11,635 bases of DNA from Ga0077527 sp964486865 (GTDB taxonomy: Bacteria; Pseudomonadota; Gammaproteobacteria; Burkholderiales; SG8-41): NCBI GenBank assembly GCA_964486865.1, contig CAZAOZ010000078.1, positions 1 to 11,635 of the forward strand. The letters run 5' to 3'. The stretch's first letter is position 1. Every line of letters begins with the position of its first letter. Position numbers and translations under genes: made by a program. Shown piece by piece: positions 1 to 6,820 of this stretch. Below the pieces are notes generated by a model. It had not been told where the DNA came from, searched no databases, and was given only the letters and a program-made list of their open reading frames with translations.

Positions 1-54
1 CCCCCCAAGGGGACTTCCTTCGGGGCGCCCCCCAAGGGGACTTCCTTCGGGGCG
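1..54. repeat. Perfect 27-bp tandem duplication (two units)
   Basis: Bases 1-27 and 28-54 are identical. Each unit can fold: with the CG before it, the second copy gives an outer stem CGCCCC/GGGGCG and an inner stem AAGG/CCTT around the loop GGACTT. A 20-base part (24-43) recurs as the reverse complement at 10404-10423. Short repeats with this CCCCAAGGGGACTT core are, to my knowledge, common between genes in Burkholderiales. Because 27 is a multiple of three, both units stay open in the mltA frame, reading PPKGTSFGA twice. The window starts inside the array, so more copies may lie to the left. Confidence 0.9.
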
Positions 55-63
55 CGCAGGGCG

Positions 64-1281
64 TTGGTCGTGCTGGCCGCAGTGCTGGCGCTCGCAGCCT
101 GCCGCTCCACGCCGGAGCAGCCGGCCGGTCCGGTGACGACGCCCGTCAGGCCGGCACCCGCACCACCAGCGCCGGCATCCGCACCGGCGGCTCCCCCGAC
201 GATTACCCCGACCGCGGCGCTGCCCGGCAATCATCTGCGCCGCGGCGACTGGGCTGCTCTTCCCGGCTGGCGCTCCGATGATCCTGCAGCCGCGTGGCCG
301 GCGCTGCTCGCGAGCTGCGGCGCGCTGCGTGCGCAGGAAGCCTGGCGCGCAGTCTGTACTGCTGCACTGGCCGAACCGCGCGCCGATCGTAAGTCTGCGC
401 GGCGGTTTTTCGAAACCCATTTCACGCCCTGGCAGCTGCTCAATGCCGATGGCGGCAGCGACGGTCTGACCACCGGTTATTACGAACCGCTGCTGCGCGG
501 CAGCCGCACGCAGACCGCGCGCCATCGCTATCCGGTGTACGGCGTGCCCGATGATCTGGTGAGCGTCGAGCTGCCGGCCTTCGGCATCGAGGCCAGGGAG
601 CCGCGCCCGCGCGCGCGGCTCGACGGCAAGCGCATCGTGCCGTACTACGACCGGGCGCAGATCGAGGCCGGGCTGGCGCCGGTGCGCGGCAGGGAAATCG
701 CCTGGGTCGATGATCCGGTTGAATTGTTTTTCCTGCAGATCCAGGGTTCGGGCCGCATTGATCTGGAAGACGGCGGCGTCATGCGCGTGGGATTTGCCGA
801 CCACAACGGCCACCCCTACCGCTCGATCGGCCGGCTGCTGATCGACCGCGGCGACCTGCCGGCGGAGCGCGCTTCGATGCAGGGCATCAAGGCCTGGGCG
901 CAACAGAACCCCGGCCGGCTGCGCGAACTGCTTGACTACAATCCGCGCTATATCTTTTTTCGCGAACTGCCGCAGGGCATCGGCGGGCCGCTGGGCGCGC
1001 TGGGCGTGCCGCTGACCGCGCAGCGCTCCATTGCCGCCGATCCCCGCTATGTGCCGCTGGGCGCGCCGGTATTTCTGGCGACCACCTGGCCGCTGAGCAG
1101 CAAACCGCTGAATCAATTGATGCTGGCCCAGGACACCGGCACAGCCATCCGCGGTGCCGTGCGCGCGGATTTTTTCTGGGGATTCGGCGACGACGCGGGA
1201 CGTGAAGCCGGACGCATGAAACAGCCGCTGCGCATGTGGGTGCTGTTGCCGCTGGGCTACCCGGTGGCGGCACAGGAATAG
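64..1281 (+). CDS. mltA: Membrane-bound lytic murein transglycosylase A (lipoprotein), start uncertain
   Basis: This enzyme cleaves the MurNAc-GlcNAc bond of peptidoglycan, leaving 1,6-anhydroMurNAc, and would be anchored in the outer membrane. A hydrophobic leader ends in a lipobox (LALAAC, Cys13), followed by a Pro/Ala-rich linker to about residue 52. The MltA barrel and 3D domain follow, with the family motifs TTGYYEP (136-142), LFFLQIQGSGRI (221-232), YNPRYIFFRE (292-301), GVPLTAQRSIAADPRYVPLG (314-333) and AQDTGTAIRGAVRADFFWG (355-373). Asp357 and Asp369 match Asp297 and the catalytic Asp308 of E. coli MltA, allowing one inserted residue. The start is the weak point. The frame is open to the window edge through the 27-bp repeat, with no ATG or GTG before position 70. 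TTG at 64 or GTG at 70 are the first internal options, and AGGG at 58-61 suits GTG 70. Neither includes the Arg-Arg just upstream that a signal peptide would want, so the true start may lie outside the window. Function is secure. Confidence 0.93.
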   Translation: MVVLAAVLALAACRSTPEQPAGPVTTPVRPAPAPPAPASAPAAPPTITPTAALPGNHLRRGDWAALPGWRSDDPAAAWPALLASCGALRAQEAWRAVCTAALAEPRADRKSARRFFETHFTPWQLLNADGGSDGLTTGYYEPLLRGSRTQTARHRYPVYGVPDDLVSVELPAFGIEAREPRPRARLDGKRIVPYYDRAQIEAGLAPVRGREIAWVDDPVELFFLQIQGSGRIDLEDGGVMRVGFADHNGHPYRSIGRLLIDRGDLPAERASMQGIKAWAQQNPGRLRELLDYNPRYIFFRELPQGIGGPLGALGVPLTAQRSIAADPRYVPLGAPVFLATTWPLSSKPLNQLMLAQDTGTAIRGAVRADFFWGFGDDAGREAGRMKQPLRMWVLLPLGYPVAAQE

Positions 1282-1336
1282 CACCCGCTTGTCAAAAGTG
1301 AGCACACGCTCGCGCCGGGTATATCGCATCAACACT

Positions 1337-1367
1337 TTGATTTTATTATATATTTTCGCGCTATATC
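1337..1367 (+). promoter_or_regulatory. Putative sigma70-type promoter for dadA
   Basis: The 102-base gap between mltA and dadA turns sharply AT-rich at 1336-1366, unlike its surroundings. TTGATT (1337-1342) could be the -35 box, and TATATC (1362-1367) or CTATAT (1361-1366) the -10 box, with 18-19 bases between. Transcription would then begin about 10 bases before the dadA ATG. TATATT at 1349-1354 is an alternative -10 but lacks a good -35. A small imperfect hairpin (1298-1313) lies between the mltA stop and this region; it has no T-tract and is not called as a terminator. Confidence 0.35.
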
Positions 1368-1383
1368 CGCGTTGCCGACCCGC

Positions 1384-2652
1384 ATGAAAATCATAGTCCT
1401 GGGCGCCGGAGTCACCGGGGTCGCCACTGCCTGGTATTTGCGCAAAGCCGGCCACGAGGTCACCGTCATCGACCGCCGCGAGGGCGCCGGACTGGAAACT
1501 TCCTATGCCAACGGCGGCCAGATTTCAGCAGTGCACGCCGTGCCGTGGGCCAATCCGCGGGTGCCGCTGCAACTGCTGCGCTGGCTCGGACGCGAAGACG
1601 CGCCGCTGCTGTTCCGCCTGCGCGCCGATCCGCAGCAGTGGCGCTGGGGTCTCGCCTTTTTGCGCGAATGCACGCCGGCGCGGCTGCGCCACAACATCCG
1701 GCAACTGGTGGCGCTGGGCGGTTACAGCCGCGCGCTGCTAGGCGCACTGCGTGCCGAGACCGGCATCCAGTACGACCAGTTGACGCGCGGCATCCTGCAC
1801 TTCTATACCGATGCAGCCGAATGGCAGGGCGCGCAGCGCACCGCCATACAACTGCGCGATGCGGGTTGCGCGCTGGCGGTGAAGTCGGTCGACGAGTGCA
1901 TTGCGCTGGAACCGGCGCTGGCGCCGCTAGTCTCGCGCATCGCGGGCGGCACTTATACGCCCGGCGACGAATCCGGCGATGCCTATCGTTTCACGCACGA
2001 GCTCGCCGCGTTATGCGCCGCGCGCGGCGTGCAATTCCGCTACGCAACCGCCGTCACCGCCATCCGGCGGGAAACCGCCGGCCGCATTGCCGGTGTCGAT
2101 GTCGTCGCCGCCGGCGGCGCACCGGAGCGGATGACCGCCGACGCTTATGTCGTCTGTCTCGGCGTGCACAGCGCCGCCCTGCTGCGCCCCCTCGGCGTGG
2201 ATTTGCGGATTTATCCGGTCAAGGGCTACTCGGTCACGCTGCCGGTGCTCGATCCGCAGCGCGCCTGGACGGTGTCGCTGACCGATGATGAACACAAGCT
2301 GGTGTTTTCACGGCTGGGCGGGCGCCTGCGCATTGCCGGCACTGCGGAATTCGCCGGCTACGACACCACGCTCAATCCGGCGCGCTGCGCCGCCATCCTG
2401 CGCCGCGTTGCCGAACTGTTCCCCGGCGCAGGCGACATCGATCATGCGCAATTGTGGGCGGGGCTGCGTCCGGCGACGCCGTCGAACGTCCCGTACATCG
2501 GCGGTACGCGCTACGCCAACCTGTATCTCAACACCGGGCACGGCACGCTGGGCTGGACGCAGGCCTGCGGCGCCGGCGCCGCCATCGCCGACCGGGTGTC
2601 GGGCCGCCAACCCGCAGTGGATTTTGCTTTTTGCGGGCCCGCGGCGCGATAA
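1384..2652 (+). CDS. dadA: D-amino-acid dehydrogenase, small subunit type (DadA)
   Basis: DadA is an FAD enzyme that oxidatively deaminates D-amino acids, classically D-alanine, to 2-oxo acids and passes electrons to the membrane quinone pool. The 422-residue length fits the family. The N-terminal dinucleotide fold has GAGVTG (7-12) and an acidic end to strand 2 (VIDRR, Asp30) for the FAD ribose. The family stretch LETSYANGGQIS (near 37-48), YPVKGYSVTLP in the middle, and the C-terminal WAGLRPATPSNVPYIG and LNTGHGTLGWTQACG (382-396) all match E. coli DadA closely. The ATG at 1384 starts right at the conserved MKIIVLGAG; the in-frame TTG at 1372 would only add four residues. No Shine-Dalgarno sequence precedes the ATG. 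No alanine racemase gene is adjacent, so it appears to be a single-gene unit. Its stop codon lies one base from that of the convergent cyclase gene. Confidence 0.93.
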   Translation: MKIIVLGAGVTGVATAWYLRKAGHEVTVIDRREGAGLETSYANGGQISAVHAVPWANPRVPLQLLRWLGREDAPLLFRLRADPQQWRWGLAFLRECTPARLRHNIRQLVALGGYSRALLGALRAETGIQYDQLTRGILHFYTDAAEWQGAQRTAIQLRDAGCALAVKSVDECIALEPALAPLVSRIAGGTYTPGDESGDAYRFTHELAALCAARGVQFRYATAVTAIRRETAGRIAGVDVVAAGGAPERMTADAYVVCLGVHSAALLRPLGVDLRIYPVKGYSVTLPVLDPQRAWTVSLTDDEHKLVFSRLGGRLRIAGTAEFAGYDTTLNPARCAAILRRVAELFPGAGDIDHAQLWAGLRPATPSNVPYIGGTRYANLYLNTGHGTLGWTQACGAGAAIADRVSGRQPAVDFAFCGPAAR

Positions 2653-2653
2653 A

Positions 2654-5011
2654 TCAGTTCACCGGCAGCGTCCAGACCCCGTCCCACTCTTTGGAAGGAG
2701 GGCTCTCGCGGTAGATCTCGCAGCGATCCAGATACAGGCGCGACGGGCGATCGCCGGGATGCGCGGCCAGCGCTGCGCTGAATGCCGCAGCCGCCTGCGA
2801 CCACGACTGTTTGCGGTAATGAGCCACCCCTTCCCCGAACGCCTGGACGACCTCGTCGATACGCGGAAAGCTCTCTGGCGTGTGGTATTCAAGCACTTCG
2901 CAGATCGGTACCGGCGCCCGCATGCCGCGCACGCGGATCAGGTCGAGATCGCGCAGGCGCACGCTGCCGCGCAGGCGCGCTGCGGTCGATTCGCAGATCA
3001 GCACACTGGTGCCGTAAACCTTGTTGGCATTTTGCAGCCGCTCGGCGAGATTGACCCGGTCGCCGATGACCGTGTATTCGAGCCGCTTCGGCGACCCGAT
3101 GCTGCCGGCAACCACCTCTCCGGTGCTGATGCCGATGCCGATGCGGATCGGCTCATGGCCCGCCTTCACCCGGCGGATATTCAATTCGCGCAGTGCTGTC
3201 ATCATCCGGCTGCCGACGGTGACCGCGTTTGCCGCGTCTTCCCGGGTCGCCCGCACCGAGCCGAACACCGCCATGATCATGTCGCCGATGTACTTGTCGA
3301 GAATGCCGTTGTGGGCAAACACGACGTCCACCATGTCGGTGAAATAGTCGTTGAGCATGGCCACGGTTTCCCGCGCACCCAGCCGCTCCGACATCGCGGT
3401 GAAACCGCGGATATCGGAAAACAGCACGCTCACCTCGCGGTTGGTGCCGCCCAGGGCCGCTTCGCCCCCCTCCAGCAGCTCGTCCATGACCGCCTTGCTC
3501 ATGTAGCGGGACATCGTGTTGCGCACCCGTTTCTCGCGGGTGATGTCCTCCATGATCAGCATCGACCCGATACGTTCGTCACGCATGTCCTGCAACGGCA
3601 CTGCCGTCATGTTCACGGAGACCGTCTGCCGGTCATCGAACACCAGATCGGAATCCACCGTGTTGTCGATGCGCCCGGTGCGCAGCACCTTCTCCAGGCT
3701 GTTGGTCACCCAGCTGTTCGGCCCGCCGAACACGTCACTGAGCCTGCGATTGAGCAGTTCGCTTTCCGCCCGCCGCAGAATGCGCAGCGCCGACGGATTG
3801 ACCTTGCTTACCGTGTTGTCGGCGTCCAGCGTGAGCACCCCGTTGCTCATGCTGCGCAGGATGCTTTCATTGTAATTGCGCGAGTTGCTGACATCCTCGA
3901 ACAACTGTGCATTCTCGATCGACACCGCCGCCTGCGCGCACAGTGCGGCGAGCCGGCGCTGGTCGCCCGCGGAAAACGGCCCTTCTTTCTTGTTGAGAAT
4001 TTCCATGACGCCGACCTTGTTGCCGTTTTTGGTGGTGATCGGCATGCAGAGAATATTGCGCGTGCGGTAGCCGGTGCCTTTGTCCACCGCCGGATTGAAG
4101 CGGGAATCGCGGTAGGCATCATCGATGTTGATGGGCTCGCCGCTGGTAAAACATTCCCCGGCGATGCCGGCGATGGCGGGAAAACGGATCTGGCTCGTCA
4201 CATCACCGCCGGCGACACGCGACCACAGTTCGTTGGTAGCGGGGTCGTACAGGAACAATGCGCCGCGATCCGCGCCCAGCAACTGGGTGGCTGCGGCGAG
4301 GATTTTCTCCAGCAGCGGGTCGAGCAGGATTTCAGAAGTAATCAAGCTCACCACGTCGAGCAGCAGCGCCTCTTCGCGCTGCGAGCGCTCGACCCGCTCG
4401 AACATGCGCGCATTCTCCAGGGCCGCAGCGGCCTGCGAGGACAGCGATTCCAGCAGGCGCTGGTCATCCGCGTCGAATGCGCCTTCGCGCTTGTTCAGCG
4501 CCTGGGTGACGCCGATCACCACCTTTTTCTTGTTGCGGATCGGCACGCACAGCAGGTTTCTTGTGCGATACCCGGTCTCGTCATCCACCCGGCGGTTGAA
4601 CCGCGGATCGGCATAGGCATCCGGGATGATTTCGCCATTGCCTGAGGTAAACACCGACCCGGCAATGCCCCGGTCGGCAGGAAAACGCACTTCTCCCATG
4701 ACATTGCCCTGCATGACCCGGGAAAAGAGTTCTTTGGTTTCCGCGTCATACAGAAACATCGAACTGCGTTCCGCGTTGAGCGTCTCGGTCACCACCTCGA
4801 GCAGCCGCGGAAACAGCACATCCAGCGACAGCGAGTCCGACACCCGGTTCGCCACGTCCACCAGCGCGGTGGTGCGCCGGACAGTCTCCGTGATGCGAAT
4901 CAGCAGCTGCGACTTCTCGCCGTCGGACAGCCCGGTGAGCAGGCGTTCGATATCCGCCTGCTGCAGCCGGCGTTCCAGTATGCCGCGAATGATATCGAAA
5001 TTGATTTCCAT
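2654..5011 (-). CDS. Class III adenylate cyclase with GAF-GAF-PAS sensor modules
   Basis: Predicted to convert ATP to cAMP; no transmembrane segment is visible, so probably cytosolic. Order over 785 residues: short helical N-terminus, GAF1 (about 66-205), GAF2 (230-371), PAS (377-490), linker helix, cyclase domain (526-705), and a TPR-like helical tail (720-765) ending in a PP..WDGVW stretch. The catalytic set is complete: metal Asp533 (FSDIRGFT) and Asp577 (DKYIGD), adenine-selecting Lys573 and Thr647 (EYTVIGD), and transition-state Asn654 and Arg658 (VNLAERLQ). Thr647 rather than Asp marks class IIIb. Both GAFs have NK(x4)F(x3)D, at 173-182 and 340-349, close to the NKFDE signature of cyclic-nucleotide-binding GAFs, and they are near copies of each other (shared FTSG, GYRTRN, LC.PI). 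The start at 5011 is chosen because GGGAGG (5019-5024) sits 7 bases upstream; the ATG at 5032 has no ribosome site. Last gene of the leftward run, 27 bases after the EAL gene. The signal sensed by PAS is unknown. Confidence 0.92.
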   Translation of the reverse strand: MEINFDIIRGILERRLQQADIERLLTGLSDGEKSQLLIRITETVRRTTALVDVANRVSDSLSLDVLFPRLLEVVTETLNAERSSMFLYDAETKELFSRVMQGNVMGEVRFPADRGIAGSVFTSGNGEIIPDAYADPRFNRRVDDETGYRTRNLLCVPIRNKKKVVIGVTQALNKREGAFDADDQRLLESLSSQAAAALENARMFERVERSQREEALLLDVVSLITSEILLDPLLEKILAAATQLLGADRGALFLYDPATNELWSRVAGGDVTSQIRFPAIAGIAGECFTSGEPINIDDAYRDSRFNPAVDKGTGYRTRNILCMPITTKNGNKVGVMEILNKKEGPFSAGDQRRLAALCAQAAVSIENAQLFEDVSNSRNYNESILRSMSNGVLTLDADNTVSKVNPSALRILRRAESELLNRRLSDVFGGPNSWVTNSLEKVLRTGRIDNTVDSDLVFDDRQTVSVNMTAVPLQDMRDERIGSMLIMEDITREKRVRNTMSRYMSKAVMDELLEGGEAALGGTNREVSVLFSDIRGFTAMSERLGARETVAMLNDYFTDMVDVVFAHNGILDKYIGDMIMAVFGSVRATREDAANAVTVGSRMMTALRELNIRRVKAGHEPIRIGIGISTGEVVAGSIGSPKRLEYTVIGDRVNLAERLQNANKVYGTSVLICESTAARLRGSVRLRDLDLIRVRGMRAPVPICEVLEYHTPESFPRIDEVVQAFGEGVAHYRKQSWSQAAAAFSAALAAHPGDRPSRLYLDRCEIYRESPPSKEWDGVWTLPVN

Positions 5012-5018
5012 ATCCCGG

Positions 5019-5024
5019 CCTCCC
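5019..5024 (-). promoter_or_regulatory. Shine-Dalgarno site that sets the cyclase start
   Basis: On the minus strand this reads GGGAGG, 7 bases before the ATG at 5011-5009. It favours that start over the in-frame ATG at 5032, which has no purine-rich site upstream. Confidence 0.75.
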
Positions 5025-5038
5025 GCCGGCATTACCGA

Positions 5039-6820
5039 TCAAAGATCGGAGAGTCGCAACTTCCCCAGACCTGCGCCGCTTTTCTCGTATACCAGGATTT
5101 CTTCCGCGCTCAATGGCGGACTCACGTGCGGCCCCTGCACGCGCTCGCAATTAAGCCCCAGCAGCGCTACTGCGGTCGCGCCATCCCCGACGCCCTCCGC
5201 AGTGACCTGCAGACCGAGATCCCGCGCGAGCCGCACTATCAAGCGCACAATTTTCGCGTGCAATGCCGACTTCTGCATGTCGCCCACCAGCACTGCACTG
5301 AGCTTGAGCTCGTCAAACGGCAACTGCGCCAGATTGCTCAGCGACGAAGACCCCGTGCCGAAGCCGTCGATGCCCAGGCGCACCCCGAGCATTTTCAGCC
5401 GGGTAAGCGCGTCCTTGACCGGCGCTAGCTCGCCGGCCAGCGCCGACTCGTGGATGCCGATCACCACGCGGCCCGGCGGCACGCCCCAGGTGCGCAGCGC
5501 ACGGCTGACGAATTCCGGAAAATCCGCCTGCAGCAAACCGCTTGCGGTGACGTTCAGCCCCAGTTTGCATTGCAGCCCGGCGCGGGCGAACTCGGCGCTC
5601 TGGCGCATGGCATTGTTGAATATCCACCAGGTGATTTCCCGCACCAGGCCCGCGGCTTCCGCGGTCTCCAGCGCCCTGGCTTCAGACACATCGCCCAGCT
5701 CGCCGTCGATCCAGCGCAGGACGCAGTCCAGCCCGCCGATGCGCCCGGTCTGGGCGTCCAGTTGCGGCTCAAAAACCAGTTGCAGCAGGCCCTGCTCAAG
5801 CGCATGCCGCAATCGCCCCTCGTAGCGCATCTGGATCTCTTCGCTCGCACCGTGCTCCGTGCTGTACACCGCGGTCCGTTCCGTGACACCCCGCGCGGCG
5901 CGCGCGGCGAGTTTTGCGTTGCGCACCAGCGCCTGCGGATCAACGCCATGGTCCGGATAGACGGCGATACCGACCACCGGATCGGTATCAAACATACGAT
6001 CGCCGAGCGGAATCGGCGCATCGAGCGCGCCGAGAATCTTGTTCGCCGCCAGTATCGCCACGCCCTCACCGGCGATGCGCGGCAGCAGGCAGACAAACTG
6101 GTCGCGGCTGACCCGGCCGAGCTGATCCTGTTTGCGCAACACGCCCTCGCGCATGCGCCGGGAAACGCGCAGCATGAAAGCTTCACCCTTCTGCAGCCCC
6201 AGTTGCCGGTCAACCTGATCGACTTTGCCGATTTCCAGCACCAGCAGGCCCAGGGATTTTCCTTCCTGCCGGTGGGTTTCAATGGCGTTGCGGAGCAGCT
6301 CCATGAATGCCGCGTACTCCGGGGTCGGCAACGTGCGCACCACGCCGCCCTCGCCCTGACCGCGCGCCGCCAGCGACGCCAGCAGCGCCAGTTGCAGAAA
6401 ATTGAAACGCTGCAGCGCCAGCAGGCTCTCCACGCAGCGCTCGGGATCGCCCGCATACAGGCGCAACGCACCCCGGGTCATCGCGGCCTGGAATCGCTGG
6501 CAATCGCGCCGCATGCGCTCCAGCGGCTCACCCTCGGCGTCCAGCGCCCATTCGCCGAGCGCGGCATGCAGTGCCGTAACATCGGCGCCGCCCGAAGCTT
6601 CGGTGCTGGTGAACGCCGGCGCCAGCGTTCCCGGCGCGGGAACGAACAGGTCGGGCGCCTGTTCACGCACCTCGCGGAACACCGTCGCCACGCGCGCCAG
6701 CGTATCGGGGCCGGCGCTGAACTCCTCCGCGAGTCGCGCTACCAGCGCACCCAGCGCAACACCCGGCTCTGCGCCGTTGTCGTCCGGTGCGGATTCAGAG
6801 GAAGAATTCGGCGGGATCAA
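5039..6820 (-). CDS. Degenerate GGDEF-EAL domain protein, probably non-catalytic
   Basis: The 593-residue protein has an N-terminal helical region I do not recognise (1-165), a GGDEF-fold domain (about 167-320) and an EAL-fold domain (about 333-575). Both active sites are altered. GGDEF is replaced by SRDQF (238-242), which should abolish diguanylate cyclase activity. The EAL triad is DCV (365-367), the E.TE motif is GIHE with only Glu458 kept, DDFGTG is DGFGTG (485-490), the Asp of KIDxxFV is Ser, and AEGVE is AEGVG (541-545). Asn423 and the QG near 562-563 remain. Loss of several metal ligands argues against c-di-GMP hydrolysis; a role as a c-di-GMP or protein-binding regulator is inferred. 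The start is TTG at 6820, with AGGGGAG (6829-6835) 8 bases upstream. This gives a 26-base overlap with the HD-GYP gene and suggests translational coupling. The ATG at 6889 has no ribosome site. The cyclase gene follows 27 bases downstream, hinting that this protein regulates it. Confidence 0.9.
   Translation of the reverse strand: MIPPNSSSESAPDDNGAEPGVALGALVARLAEEFSAGPDTLARVATVFREVREQAPDLFVPAPGTLAPAFTSTEASGGADVTALHAALGEWALDAEGEPLERMRRDCQRFQAAMTRGALRLYAGDPERCVESLLALQRFNFLQLALLASLAARGQGEGGVVRTLPTPEYAAFMELLRNAIETHRQEGKSLGLLVLEIGKVDQVDRQLGLQKGEAFMLRVSRRMREGVLRKQDQLGRVSRDQFVCLLPRIAGEGVAILAANKILGALDAPIPLGDRMFDTDPVVGIAVYPDHGVDPQALVRNAKLAARAARGVTERTAVYSTEHGASEEIQMRYEGRLRHALEQGLLQLVFEPQLDAQTGRIGGLDCVLRWIDGELGDVSEARALETAEAAGLVREITWWIFNNAMRQSAEFARAGLQCKLGLNVTASGLLQADFPEFVSRALRTWGVPPGRVVIGIHESALAGELAPVKDALTRLKMLGVRLGIDGFGTGSSSLSNLAQLPFDELKLSAVLVGDMQKSALHAKIVRLIVRLARDLGLQVTAEGVGDGATAVALLGLNCERVQGPHVSPPLSAEEILVYEKSGAGLGKLRLSDL

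Noticed and set aside
1282..1383. Search for a CRP-type cAMP receptor site upstream of dadA
   Set aside because: No TGTGA-N6-TCACA palindrome is present; AGTGAGCACACGC is only a partial resemblance.
3117..3156. Run of GATGCCGATGCC-like short repeats
   Set aside because: It is coding sequence of the cyclase domain (alternating Gly/Ile codons on the other strand), not an independent repeat.
2285..4645. 786-codon open frame on the plus strand opposite the cyclase
   Set aside because: It overlaps dadA and the cyclase, both of which show strong family motifs. Its translation is rich in His, Arg, Asp and Ala without domains, as expected for antisense frames in high-GC DNA.
4626..5825. 399-codon Ser/Arg-rich open frame on the plus strand
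   Set aside because: Antisense to the cyclase N-terminus and the EAL C-terminus; low-complexity translation, no domain.
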